Part shown: positions 10,350 to 21,572 of the stretch, one piece after another
How the letters are laid out: the number at the start of each line of letters is the position of its first letter
Position numbering within the stretch: position 1 is the first letter of the stretch
Assembly: GCA_028622995.1 (NCBI GenBank)
Contig: JAJQJQ010000015.1
Location: forward strand, 3,658,001 to 3,722,000
Direction of reading: 5' to 3'
Source of the DNA: Panagrolaimus kolymaensis
Lineage: Eukaryota > Nematoda > Chromadorea > Rhabditida > Panagrolaimidae
DNA length: 64,000 nt
Program-made: the position numbers and the translations under genes
Notes under the pieces: generated by a model
Databases searched by the model: none
What the model saw: only the letters and a program-made list of their open reading frames with translations
Told to the model about the DNA's origin: nothing

Positions 10350-10559
10350 TTATTCTGCATTTGGATTTGATGCCCGATTTGTTGATTGATTATCAAACCA
10401 TGAAAATACTACGGCAAATGTTTTTAGAACAGCCACAAAGTAAATTAGATGAAAGAAGAAAAGTAAACTAATGGACATGAATAAAGTTTTCTCTCCAACT
10501 TGTTTGATATTTTGATAGCTTTTGCACAAGGATTTTTGAAGGTTATTTAAGCTTGTCAT
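10350..10559 (-). CDS. Possible small single-span membrane protein
   Basis: An unspliced frame starting MTSLNNLQKSLCK encodes 69 residues with one strong hydrophobic segment at about 29-53 and a polar Asn/Ser-rich tail. Its composition is less biased than random AT-rich frames nearby. I recognise no family and see no clear promoter or polyadenylation signal, so it could also be one exon of a longer gene or a chance frame. Confidence 0.3.
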   Translation of the reverse strand: MTSLNNLQKSLCKSYQNIKQVGEKTLFMSISLLFFFHLIYFVAVLKTFAVVFSWFDNQSTNRASNPNAE

Positions 10560-10599
10560 CTTTGAAAACAATCAACGAATATTTAAATCGGTAATAAAG

Positions 10600-11170
10600 A
10601 GATGAATGAATTACGATAGATAGTATCCTGACTCTAAAAATTGCTTTTGAAATTAATAAACCCATGGAAAACCAACCTACCTATATAAATGGTTGTAAAA
10701 ATGCGTTCCGAACAAGCAGGCTGGATGAAAGAGAACCAAAAAGCGAAGGTAAATAATAATCGATTTCGAGAGGCTCAAAAATGCATGCATATGTACGCTG
10801 TTGTTGTTGCAAGAAATTCCAAGAGAGGTCAAAAGGAAAGATCCAATCGATGAAAAGCAAAAAAAGCGAAAGAAAAAATAAATGCGAAAATAATGAGAAG
10901 GCAAAACAAAAAATGGATCTCAATAGCTTTGATGATTAAAAACTTCTGGGTATCAGAATGCTCAGAGATTTTTTATTATCATACTCAAAGTCCTTGGAGA
11001 ACAGACAGCTTTACAAAGCTCCAAGAAAATATTCCTTTCAAAAAGTTTACATGCATCGAGGCAACTTTGTTACGATCCAATAATTTTTTTTTATTAATTA
11101 AACGCATTTTACAATGGAGAAATTTTTATATTTTTTGTAACAATACTAACTTTTCGTTTATTTATATTAA
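10600..11170. other. Intergenic, nothing recognised
   Basis: Purine-rich and AT-rich sequence without splice-supported frames. Confidence 0.35.
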
Positions 11171-11179
11171 AAATCAAAT

Positions 11180-12081
11180 TTAATCGATAAAACTCTGCAT
11201 AATTTTTTCGAAATATTGGTGAAACATAAATAATAAAAACATTGGAGGATAATATTGTATCATATAAAAGCAATAAGATATAATATTCATTTCATTATTT
11301 GGGGCTAAACTTGATAAGAAAACTAATAAATACATAATTATCAAAGAAATGGATGAAATTGAAGTTTGTAAAATTAAACGTTTTTCAAATTTGGAATTTA
11401 TTGTTTGAGTCTTTGGAGATTTAATTATTCCAATGATCATAAAAATTAGGGAAACTATTGCAAGGATAATATTTGCAATGGCTCCATTCGCAAGTCCATA
11501 TTTCATCAAAATTTGTAAACATGGAGTTTGTAAAAAATAAATCAAGCTGCAAATTGGTAATGTAAAAGAGAAGATATTAATCAAAAATGGGAAAATCATT
11601 AATGAAGTCAGCAATATGGTTACAATAGTTTTGGTCCAAATCTAAAAAATAAAACGTTCAAAAATGAAACAAGAAAAAGAAGGGCTTCTAATATTAAAAA
11701 ATGTACCAGAATTTATTTCTAAATAAAACTAACCTTTTTATGCCATGAAATAAATCCAAGTGCTGTACATCGATTAAATCCAAGTAAAGCATCCCATGGA
11801 CCTAAATTGCCTTGAATATGCCAAATAATAAAAAATTGTAAATTCATTACAAAATTATCATGGCCATCATATAAAAAATTGGTTGAAAATACACAAATTG
11901 AAAACATCACATTCATTAAATAACCAAAATTTAAAATAACAAAATATGCAGTTCGAAAATTTGAATTTGGTTTAGTCCATTCAAAAATAAGAAAAATCAT
12001 TACAGTAATATTTATGGAAACCAGAATTATGTGAATGCATGTAAATGCATATAAGGCTGGTGAAACTTTTAAAACTTCCAT
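11180..12081 (-). CDS. 7TM chemoreceptor (Srg/Srv-type), copy B
   Basis: Exons 12081-11734 (exactly 116 codons) and 11641-11180 give 269 residues. Exon 1 ends in GFNRCTALGFISWHKK and exon 2 starts IWTK, matching copies A and C. Seven hydrophobic segments are visible; the last is IQYYPPMFLLFMFHQYFEK. The family is a presumed chemosensory GPCR group; ligand unknown. Both introns and the start are well supported by the shared layout. No disabling change is seen. Confidence 0.82.
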
Positions 12082-12089
12082 TTATTTTT

Positions 12090-12650
12090 TTTTGTCTCGA
12101 ATGTGGAGGTTGTAAAACTAACTTTTTTAGAATAAAAAAACTAAGGTGTCAATTTCTTTGTTGGAAAATTAATTTTATGAGGTTAATGTTGATGTTTGTG
12201 GCAACCATAAAAATTGAGTTTTACTCTTTTTTTTGTGATTAAATTAAAGAAATATAAAATTCAAAGGAATAGGATAATAAAATAACTTAACTCTTACTTT
12301 ATTATGCAACATTTTGAAATACGAGAAAATAAAATCCATAACACAAAATCACTTTCGTCATTACAAAAATGAATTAAGATAATTAGTGCTCTCTAGGAAC
12401 TTCCACTCATCTAAAAAATGTAGCAACATTCTTTCTTCTTCTTTCTACCCGAAGTTCATCTTGACACATATCAAAATGGCCCAAGTACTTAAAGTGACGT
12501 TTAAGGGACGGCTTCAGATAATTTAAGTGATAATTACTTATTTTGTTTGCTAGCTTTTTTTTCGTAGGATTGGTTATTCATAAAATTCAGTTTATTGATA
12601 CTTTCAATTTCTTCTCTTATTATTATCATTAAACTTATTTTTCTTCGTCA
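12090..12650. other. Intergenic upstream region
   Basis: AT-rich spacer between divergently transcribed genes (chemoreceptor B and the basic coiled-coil protein), so it should hold both promoters. No box was recognised. Confidence 0.35.
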
Positions 12651-12655
12651 TCAAA

Positions 12656-13137
12656 ATGCCTCGTATGTCTGAAAATAGAAAGCGTAGAAAGATTCAATTG
12701 CTTTTAGTAAGAATTACTGGTGGAGCTAGAAAGAAGCCTGCCCCCGAACAAACATCCCATGATCTACCACCACCACCCATGGCTGTTCCATCTGCTGCTG
12801 ATCAACAACCATCACTACCAGCACCATCAAAAGATCAAGTTAAAGAAGAACAACGCATTATGAAGCCCCAATTATCTGAAGCTAGACTTAAGCAACTGGC
12901 AAATGCTCGTGGAGCTTGGGCTAAGAAAAAAGCAATTCTTGATGCTCAAAAAGATGCAAAGAAGAAAATTCTTGAAATCCATATGAAAAATATTCGTGAA
13001 ATAAAAAGTAAGTTTATCTTTAATAAGTTTCTTTATAGTCTAATAATCTTTCATTTTTTTTAGAAAACCTTAGAAGTCCCTTAGTTGATGATAACAATCC
13101 AGACGAAGGTGGAGAAGTGGAAGCTCATGAGAAATAA
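12656..13137 (+). CDS. Small basic, probably coiled-coil protein
   Basis: Exons 12656-13007 and 13064-13137 encode 141 residues. The N-terminus is very basic (SENRKRRK, GGARKKP), followed by a Pro-rich linker. Residues about 73-116 are a Lys/Ala/Leu/Ile-rich, helix-forming segment (SEARLKQLANARGAWAKKKA..) likely to form a coiled coil. The tail is acidic (DDNNPDEGGEVEAHEK). The basic start suggests a nuclear or nucleic-acid-binding protein, but no domain is recognised. The GTAAGT..TTTTTAG intron keeps the frame. Confidence 0.6.
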
Positions 13138-13139
13138 GC

Positions 13140-13580
13140 CCTATTCCATCCAAAAATAATCAATCATCCATTCAATGGGACAGATTCCTTCCTACTTAGA
13201 AATCAATTTCATATTTTATTTATCGCCTTTCAAAATCTTGTCTTTGCTCCCTTTTTATCTCTTGCTCTTGCTTACACACTATTGATCAAGTTTGCTCCTC
13301 GTCCTATCTTTCTCAATGCATATTCGTTTCTGCCCGATGATTATTAAAAGCTTTGATGGATTTACATTTTTATGCAATTATTTCTTAGCTGCTTTCAACC
13401 AAGCCACTTGATTTAATTTGAATATTTTTCCTATTTTTTCACTTTATGTATTTATTTATTTATATTTGTTTGCATTTTGTATTTGTGTATTAAAAAGATT
13501 TTTTTCTTCTAAACTTTTCTTCTAAGATTTTATTAGATTTACAACAACAACATTGATCGAGCGTTTTCTTTTTCTCACAC
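13140..13580. other. 3' UTR and spacer
   Basis: Long T-rich 3' flank of the coiled-coil protein gene. The ATTAAA near 13487 may be its polyadenylation signal. Confidence 0.3.
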
Positions 13581-13582
13581 AA

Positions 13583-13755
13583 AAATTAAATTTGTAAAAG
13601 GTAATAAAATTATCATGAAAAGTTTTTGAAACAAAAAATAGAATAAAAATACGAGGAAAAAATTGACATAAATAAAAGAAATATGTGCAAGAGTAAATTC
13701 ATGAAATGGAAATTGAGCATTCGCTGCAACAAGAATTAATTATGAAACAGGAAAC
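13583..13755 (-). pseudogene. Chemoreceptor exon-2 relic
   Basis: This stretch matches the 3' part of chemoreceptor A on the minus strand almost base for base (for instance TTTTTGAAACAAAAAATA and AAATTGACATAAATAAAAGA). The frame is broken, and no exon 1 follows upstream. It is a decayed paralogue of the TM6-TM7 coding region. Confidence 0.65.
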
Positions 13756-13759
13756 TTAG

Positions 13760-14130
13760 ATATTTTAAAAGATGTAACTTTTGAAAAGCAAAATTGAAAA
13801 AAAGAGATCTAAATATTTGATTAGGAATTTACTAAATCAAAGGAATGAACGAATAAAGAACTGAAACGTTTTAACCAACCACCTTGCTGCTGCTATGTTT
13901 TTTATTTATGTAGATGTTAGTCGAGCAGTTTGAATAATGGGCGAAAGGCCAAAAAAGAATCGAGAAAAACAAAATTTGAAAATAAAAAAGCTTTGATCAC
14001 TAAAAAGAGAGAAAATGCTTTTTATCAGATTTTAAAATTTTACTATTAAAGTTGAGAAATCTTTCCCTTATTTAAACTACTCTTATTTAGCATCAAAAAA
14101 CAAATTATGCTATGTCTCCTTTTTATAAAC
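13760..14130. other. Intergenic, nothing recognised
   Basis: AT-rich spacer between the receptor relic and the Helitron-like copy; no open frame of note. Confidence 0.35.
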
Positions 14131-14132
14131 CA

Positions 14133-14718
14133 CTAGAAGCTCCGCCGGCCTACGGCCAGCGATGTAATCTGTTTCATTTCAATATAAAAAATGAGTTTTT
14201 GATTTTCCATGGTCGTGGACAATTAATTCCAAAATTAGCGATATCTGCATTAAACGAAGCAAAAGCATGCGAACTATTATAGAATCGTATTATAATCTTT
14301 GAATTCTTTAATGTCAAAAAAAAATTAGGGTTCCTTTGATGTTCCTATTGTAACTGGTTCCTTGGATCTCTTCCTTAAAATTGGGGCCTTGGACCCTTTT
14401 TTACTTTAATACAATTGCTTCATCAAAAAACAAACACCACTCTCCTCTGCTTCATTTTTACGGAATGTTAACGCAAACTTCCTTATTCCTACGTTCATTC
14501 GCATTTATGCTAATTTATTCATTTTCTTTTCAATTTTCCCATGATCGATTTCCGAGTGAGTGCGAACCAGGGATGAGCGGAAGTAACTATTCCTTAAACG
14601 GAAGGAAGCGGAAACGGAAACGGAAGCAAAAAAACTACGGAATTCCGCGGAAACGGAAACGGAAGCGGAATTCCGCTCATCCCTGGTGCGAACGCACAAC
14701 CAAAATTACTAGGAAGGA
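14133..14718 (-). mobile_element. Helitron-like non-autonomous element, copy 1
   Basis: Read on the minus strand it starts TCCTTCCTAGTAATTTTGG after an A and ends with a GC hairpin (GGCC-GTA-GGCC core, 14144-14160), then GGCGGAGCTT-type spacer, then CTAG before a T. TC start, hairpin, CTRR end and insertion between A and T are the four structural signs of Helitrons. No Rep/helicase frame is present, so it is non-autonomous. It is interrupted by a 118-bp hAT MITE. Confidence 0.65.
14568..14685. mobile_element. 118-bp hAT-type MITE
   Basis: Terminal inverted repeats CAGGGATGAGCGGAA / TTCCGCTCATCCCTG bound an interior of GGAAGC/GGAAAC repeats. An exact 8-bp target duplication GTGCGAAC flanks it (14560-14567 and 14686-14693). 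CAGGG ends with an 8-bp duplication are diagnostic of hAT transposons. It lies within the Helitron-like copy, so it inserted later. Confidence 0.88.
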
Positions 14719-14826
14719 TTGCATTTTTTGTTTGTTTTAAAAGATAGACAAAAATTTATAATAAAAAATTTATTCACATGAACATACAAGCAAAACAATG
14801 TTAAAAACCGAGAAAATGTAAGAAAA

Positions 14827-16180
14827 TTAGAATTTATGAAAAGCTTCAATTTGACAACCAGAAGTTAATTTAAATCCATCTTCGGCAGCCAATTCAGCAA
14901 GTAAATAATCTAAGCCATCAAGAAGTTGAGAAGTTTCTTTTACAGCAAGATCACCTTCGTTGTCAAAGATCAAATAATATTTAACATTGTCGTTTTTCTT
15001 CAATTGACTTGGTTTGGATGGAAGAGGTCTTTTGGTATTCCAGTATATGTAATCGTGATCAACGTATGTTGCTTCTAAGCCGTTAATCAATTTAATTGTA
15101 TCATAAACATCCATCAAGACTGAGGAATCTAATTTACCATTTAACGTTTTACCATTTGAACTAACAACTTTTGCTAAAAAATGTATTAAAAGCGGTTAAT
15201 GTTTCAAGGATAATTAGCTTACCAAAACCTTTTTCATTTTTCGATGCAATAAGGATGTCACTCAAATGTTGAGGAGTAAATAATCCTTTAGGAACTAGAA
15301 AAATTGTGATTATTTTCATTTTGTTTTTTTCAATATAAAACTCACCAACAACCATAAACAAAAAGTCGAAGCTCATACGTTCAAAAGAAATTTTAGGTAA
15401 GATTTCAGACATTTCGTCTTTGATTGCTTGATTAATGTCGATGGCTTCTTTTTCGGTTGAACTTTGTTTAATAACTGCTTGGTATTCGGCCCATTTGTAT
15501 ACCTAAAACTCAACACTTTATATATAGTTAATGTCAACTAACTTACAAATTCAAAAAGTTTTTCTTCTTGTGGTTCTGATCGTTCAATATCAACCATAGC
15601 TTTAATCATTTCTTTCTTGATTTTCATTAAACCATTAGATTCCATGAAGGTTGAAAGATTTTGAATCATAAAAGACGCAACTGACGAATAAAATTTAGAC
15701 AAGGATGAGTATTTTTGTGCGAATCCAAACATTTGAAAGATATTTTCAGGTGTGATTTCCATTTTTGCTAAGAATTCATCACACAGTGTTTTCATTCCAG
15801 CAACATCATAGAATTCAGCCATGTCAACCATTGCGAAAATGTTTTGGTTTGTTAGCTTGCATTCAGAATAGTAAATTTGACCAATGAATTCTTTGAAGAC
15901 ATCGAACGAGCATGTGCTAATCTTGATTGGCTCATCGTTGGTTGTCCATCGTTCAGAAAACATTACAGCAAACGGCTTTGATACACCAGCTAGCATATGT
16001 TTATGAGCATAAAGTTTCTAAAAAAGCGAAATCATCATAAAGCAACAAAAAAAATTGTGAGCATACCTCATCACCAAGTTGAAAAACAACATCAAAAAAA
16101 CCATTTTCAACATCTTGAGAACAGAAGACTTCGAAATGTTTTGATAGATTTGATTTGAGCTGATCATATTTATCATCCAT
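14827..16180 (-). CDS. BTB-domain protein with unrecognised C-terminal domain, copy 1
   Basis: Five exons (16180-16067, 16017-15547, 15502-15346, 15294-15223, 15173-14827) encode 386 residues. Residues about 25-130 form a BTB/POZ domain (FFDVVFQLGDEKLYAHKHMLAG, then KPFAVMF, then IYYSECKLTNQNIF). A BACK-like helical region follows (CDEFLAKMEITPENIFQMFGFA). After a short PKGLFTPQHLSDIL segment comes a ~110-residue C-terminal domain with VVSSNGKTLNGKL, NVKYYLIFD and DYLLAELA that I do not recognise. BTB-BACK proteins are often Cullin-3 adaptors; that role is inference. Two paralogues (17810, 42556) keep the same exon phases. This copy is head to head with the one at 17810 and has Helitron-like copies on both sides. 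Confidence 0.85.
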
Positions 16181-16542
16181 TTTTTAATAAATATACAGCA
16201 ACAAGTAAACCTAAAAATAAATAACAAAATTATTGATGCACTTGATAGTTTTAATTCAATGATAAAAGACGAAAATGAAAGACTCGAAATGTTAAAATAA
16301 TATTTGATGTTGCAGAAACAACAAAAATACAAAACTGAAAGATTTGATGAAAGTGGTACAAATTGCAAATCAAGATCGTTTTGGCGCGAAAAAATTGTCA
16401 TTTATTTCCAGCTTCTTTTATGTTTCTTTATATTTTCATTTCCTTTTCTCCTGCTCTTTTGTAATTTTTGTAAGACATTCAAAAAAAAAGATTGTGATTA
16501 ATTAACTCCTTTGTTTAAAGATAAACGAAAATTAACATGAAA

Positions 16543-16975
16543 CTAGAAGCTCCGCCGGCCTACGGCCAGCGATGTAATCTGTTTCATTTCAATATAAAAA
16601 ATGAGTTTTTGATTTTCCATGGTCGTGGACAATTAATTCCAAAATTAACGATATCTGCATTAAACAACGCAAAAGCATGCGAACCATTATAGAATCTTAT
16701 AATATCTTTAAATTCTATAATGTCAAAGAATTTTTTAAGGTTCCTTTGATCCTCCTATTGTTATTGGGACCTTGGATCCTTTTTTACTTTAATACAATTG
16801 CTTAATCAATAGACAAACGCTACTCTCCTCCGCTTCATTTTTAAGGAATGTTAACTTCCTTATTCCTACGTTCATTCTCATTTTTGCAAAAAAAAAAATT
16901 CATTTATATTGCAATTTTCCCATGTTGGATTTCCGAACAGGAATGCACGAACAATGAAGATTATTACTAGGAGGA
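16543..16975 (-). mobile_element. Helitron-like element, copy 2
   Basis: Shares about 400 bp with copy 1. On the minus strand it ends with the GC hairpin (16554-16570) and CTAG followed by T. Its start reads TCCTCCTAGTAAT. It abuts a third copy in the opposite orientation (16992-17452), so the two form a large inverted repeat between the divergent BTB genes. Confidence 0.6.
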
Positions 16976-16991
16976 CAAGGAAAAGAAGCTT

Positions 16992-17452
16992 TCCTACCCA
17001 GTAATTTTCATTGTGCGTTCGTTCGTTTTTTCGCGCTCGGAAATGATTCATGGGAAAGTTTCAAAGAAAATGAAAAAATTTGAATAAATATGAATGAAAG
17101 CAAAATTTTCTTTCATAAGCTAGATGGAATGATTTATGTTAATTTTGCATACTTGAAAAGTCCATAAAAGATGTGACAAAGAAAAAGCTTCAGATAAATT
17201 TTGCAAGCTTGCTCGCAAACGGTGACCTTTAACGCTCCCTCTTAAAGTTCACACGCAAAAACATTTTGGTATTCATGATTATCGTAATTGTCCTGACGTG
17301 GTCGAAAAAAAAATAATTTTTATTTAATATTAATTCTTTTATTTTTTGTTTTCATATTTTATGTTTTTCGTTTAAAATAAATAATTTTATTTTTATTGTG
17401 AATAGCTTATTAACATAATTCATGGCGGCCCGTAGGGCCGCGTAGTGACTAG
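16992..17452 (+). mobile_element. Helitron-like element, copy 3 (opposite orientation)
   Basis: On the plus strand it begins TCCTACCCAGTAATTTTC, carries the GGAAA..TTCATGGGAAAGTTT block shared with the other copies in reverse complement, and ends with a perfect 7-bp-arm hairpin (17425-17441), eight bases, then CTAG (17449-17452) before T. No coding capacity. Confidence 0.62.
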
Positions 17453-17809
17453 TTATAAATAAAATAGGTACAAAAAAGTAAAAATATAAAAATGAAAAAA
17501 AAATTTTAAAATTTCTTTAACCAAAAAAATTTTGCTTTCAAAGATCAGCAATATACTTATTATGAAAATGGCGCCATTTTTACATACAAGTACATAAAAA
17601 ACTATTCATTAGCGGCAAGAAAGAAGATCTGCAAATTGTATGGAGCTGTTCCAAAATTTTTACTTTTCCATTATTTCTTTTGTTTGTAATGTCAAAAAAA
17701 GTTTCAACGTTTCGCGTCATTTATTTTTCATCTTTCGGCCGTTAAAATTTTCATGTTTATTCCTAATTTTGTTTTTTTAGGTAGTCAGGTTCTTGTAATT
17801 TCTTACAAA
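17453..17809. other. Upstream region of BTB copy 2
   Basis: AT-rich. A TTTTTTTAG acceptor at about 17780, 30 nt before the ATG, suggests trans-splicing or a 5'UTR intron. Confidence 0.4.
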
Positions 17810-19177
17810 ATGGGTGATAAATACGATCAGCTCAAATCAAAGCTATCAAAAGAATTCGAAGTGTTCAAATCTCAAGATGTTGAAAATGGTTTTTTTGATG
17901 TTGTCTTTCAACTTGGAATTGAGGTAAGTGTTTTTTTTGCACTGTTTGCTAAAACTTTCATTTTTTAGAAAATTTATGCGCACAAACATATGCTAGCTCG
18001 TTTGTCTAAACCTTTTGCTGTAATGTTTTCTGATCGATGGTTGAGCAAAGATGAACCAATAAAAATTGACAACTACACCTTTAATGACTTCAAAGAATTT
18101 CTCAACCATTTCTATTTTTCTGAAACTCGGCTCTCAAATGAAAACATTTTCGCTATGGTCGATATGGCTGAATATTATGACGTTGCTGAAATCAAAACTC
18201 TTTGTGATGAATTCTTAGCAAAATTGGAGATCTCTTCAGAAAATGTTCTTCGAATGTTTGAATTCTCGCACAAGTATTCAACGTTTTCTAAATTTCAATC
18301 AACAGTCGAGTATTTTATGATTGGAAATCTTTCTAGCTTGGTCGAATTTCATGGGTTTATGAATATCAAGAAAAAATTACTAAAAGCTATTGTTGCTCTT
18401 GAACGATTGGATTCGCAAGAAGAAAAGTTCTTTGAAGCTGTAAGTCATTTTGTATCATACCATATACGTACATAAAGTCGTGTTTTTAGGTATACAAATG
18501 GGCTGAACATCAAGTTAAGATTAAACAAAGTTTAACTGATGCTGAAACTTTTGATATGAATCAAGCAATCAAAGAAGAATTGGCTGACATTTTACCTGAA
18601 ATCCGCTTTGGACGGGTGAGCCTTAACTTTTTACATAAATATGTTGGTGAGTTTTATTGCTGAAACAAAAATCATTATTAATAACAAACTTTCTAGTTCC
18701 TAAAGGCTTTTTGTTTTCTTCATTTCAAGAATTGAGTGACATTTTACAAAAAGCAAAAAGTGGAGGAACTTACGGTATGTTTCTGTTTTTTTGAGTTTTT
18801 TGGTCATACTTAATCTTTACTTTTTTTCAGTAACGATTGTTAGCTCAAATGGTAAAACATTAGCTGGAAAATTGACTTGTGATCCATCGATGTTTTCGAA
18901 TATTTATGATACAATTATATCGGCAAGAGACTCAAATTCGGCTGGTAAGGACGGATACCAATGCTGGAATACAAAAAGATACAATCCATCTAAATCAAGT
19001 ATATTGATGAAGAATAACAATGTTAAATATTATCTGCTTATTGACGGAAATAACATTCTTGCTGTAAAAGAAACTTCTTCACTTATTGATGGAAATTATT
19101 TACTTGCTGAATTGGATGGCGATGATGAATTTCATTTAACTCGTGGCTGTAAAATCAAAGCTCTTCACAAATTTTAA
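17810..19177 (+). CDS. BTB-domain protein with unrecognised C-terminal domain, copy 2
   Basis: Exons 17810-17923, 17969-18439, 18490-18646, 18697-18774 and 18831-19177 encode 388 residues. Exons 1, 2, 3 and 5 have exactly the same lengths as in the 14827-16180 copy. Order: short helical start (MGDKYDQLKSKLSKEFEVF), BTB domain split by intron 1 (FFDVVFQLGIE/KIYAHKHMLA), BACK-like helices, PKGFL linker, and the orphan C-terminal domain (IVSSNGKTLAGKL, YQCWNTKR, NVKYYLLID, NYLLAELDGDD, GCKIKALHKF). Possible Cullin-3 adaptor by family analogy. All splice sites are canonical and no lesion is seen. Confidence 0.87.
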
Positions 19178-19371
19178 ACACTTTTCTTTTTGTTGATTTT
19201 ATTAAACCTGTTTTGTTTGTTTTCATGTGAATAAAATGTTTATTACATATTTTCGCTTTTAACTTTAATTACAACACAAATTTTAAAGATTTCTAAAATT
19301 ATTTTGTATAGCTTCAAATCAAAAAGTAAAAAATAAATAGTTGTGATATGTGATGCAATCTTTTAAAATTG

Positions 19372-19601
19372 TTATTGACATCGTTCCAACGTGGCTGCTG
19401 ATTCTTCGAGTCCATTTTCAACAACTCGTTTCAACAAAAATGCAAAATTCAGGTGGATTTTGTTTGTTGTAAATAATTTTTGTATGTTCCTTTACAACTA
19501 AAGCAATAACAAGAAATGGTTTATCCTGATTTTTTTGGAATGATTGCTTGAAGGTTAGAGTTTCGATTGACATCAAGATTTTTGATTGTTTGCTTACTCA
19601 T
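19372..19601 (-). pseudogene. Frameshifted gene relic, family unknown
   Basis: Three successive frames on the minus strand join into one plausible protein: MSKQTIKNLDVNRNSNLQAI.., then DKPFLVIALVVKEHTKIIYN.., then FAFLLKRVVENGLEESAATL.. ending at TAA. Two frameshifts separate them and no splice sites fit. This reads as a decayed gene, but I do not recognise the family and chance is possible. Confidence 0.3.
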
Positions 19602-19698
19602 TAATATTTTTTCAATATGTTTCCAAAAATTCTTCAACGTTATTACGACCCATTTTTATTAACAAATTTTGCTTTAGATTACAAAAAAAAAAACACAG

Positions 19699-20833
19699 TT
19701 AATTCATATTAGTTGTCATACTTCCAAAATTTTTAACTACAGTATTATTTTTTCTATAAACATTTATAATAAAACCTTTAAGTCTATAAAACTTTGCATA
19801 TTCCTCTCGAATTACTGGACTTATAATAAAAAGAATAATAATGGAAGGATAAAATTGCATTAAATATAAAAAATATGATAAAACCAAAAAATCTAATGCA
19901 TTAAAGCTAAATGAATAATATGAAATTCCATAAAGGAGCACTAACATCGACGAAGAAAAAATGGATTGAAAAATGAGGCGACGTTCCATTTTAGCTTTAA
20001 TTGTTTTAGGTGTTTGTATTTTTGGTGAAAGCAAAACTCCAATAAGAATAAATACAAGAGCAAGAAGGCCGAAAACAATATTTATAATTGCAATATTATG
20101 ATTTGCTTGAATATTAATAGAATTACATTTTTCTTCATAATCATAAATAAAGCGGCAACCAAATTCATAAAATATATATCCTTGGGAAATAAAGGGAAAA
20201 GAAAAAAGTAATAAGAGGTGAATAATTACTCGGTTACCATTCCATAACTAAAAATTGAAGAATAATAATATTAGAAAGTTTTGATTTTATTTTTAGCATT
20301 TGCTTTTTTTGAAAGAAAATTTCAATTATTTTGCACTTTTAAAATTAGTTAAAACTTGCAAGTTCCAAGAATGACTTCGGCCTTTTTTTTTTACAGTCTG
20401 CTTTTTGGAATGATAAAAGCTTTTAAAATTTTATTTTTTTGTCGATTTTTTTCTAAAACAAATATGTTGAATTTTTTTAACTTACTTTATTATGCAAATT
20501 TGGAAATGATAAAGCTGTGCAACGATTAAGACCAAGTAAAAATTCCCATAAACCAAGTATATTTTGTGAATACCATTGAATAAAATTAACTATCGGCATA
20601 AAAGGATAAAATCTTGAATATAAAACTAAATGGCCATAAATCCATCCAAATGTAAATAACACATCCAAAACATAAACACAATTTAAAATAATAAAATATG
20701 CTGAACGAAAAATGGATTTGGATTTTTTCATTTTTGCAAATAAAAATATTATTACAGTTATTTGAAAAATTAATAAAGGAATATTTAAAGTTACTTCGAG
20801 ATAGGTTAATATCACAGCCGTGAAAAGTTCCAT
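19699..20833 (-). CDS. 7TM chemoreceptor (Srg/Srv-type), copy C
   Basis: Exons 20833-20486 (116 codons) and 20247-19699 give 298 residues. Exon 1 ends GLNRCTALSFPNLHNK at a GTAAGT donor; exon 2 starts LWNGNR. TM7 is LMQFYPSIIILFIIS. The TTG six bases upstream was not used as the start: the ATG at 20833 gives the same 116-codon exon as copies A and B. Presumed chemosensory GPCR. Exon 2 is longer than in A because of a longer extracellular loop and a longer tail. Confidence 0.82.
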
Positions 20834-20839
20834 CTCCAA

Positions 20840-21572
20840 AAAAAATACTAAGGAAGCGAATTTTTTATATAAAAACTATTGTTTTTTTCTTAAAAAAGAA
20901 AAGCGTCGTCGTCGTTTATAAAATTTTTGACATAAGAAAACTTCATTGAAAAAAAAATTGCTAGCCGCGGCGACGTGATGAAAAAATTATAAAAATCTTT
21001 GGTAAATAATTGTAAACTACAGCGACGACGAGAACCAAAAAACTTTTTTCGTGTTATTTTTTTTAAAGGGCAATGCTTTTTTTTAATATGTAATTTTGTT
21101 TAACTTTTTTTTTAAAGGTGTTATTTATTTTAAGATTTTTTTAGTTCCTTTTATAAAAAGTTTTTGTTTTTCGTGAATTATAAAAAGATTTCGCGAAGGA
21201 TAAATAAAGAATATTTTTAAATTAATTTTTTTTACTGTCTTACTTTTATATGTTTTTGAATTTTTTTGCAAGTGTATCAAAATTAAATTTGTAATGCACT
21301 TTTTGATATTTCTCCAATTGCAAATACACAATTAAAGTTTTTTCCGAAGTTGGATTTCCAAGATTTGTAGTTTCAAAAAATACACACAGAAAAAAAAGTA
21401 AATTATGGAACCTAGATTTTCACGAAACGAAGCAACACTTATTTTTCCAGCATTTTTAAACAGTCACAAGTATTTGCTATCGTTTAGCTTCCATTTATTT
21501 TAATCAAATAATTATAAAACAAAAACATTCTCTTCAATAAAAAAATGTAAATGATTTTATTCCGAAATTAAT
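20840..21572. other. Intergenic, nothing recognised
   Basis: AT-rich spacer between two tandem chemoreceptor genes on the same strand; CGTCG-type short repeats near 20900-21020 have no clear meaning. Confidence 0.35.
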
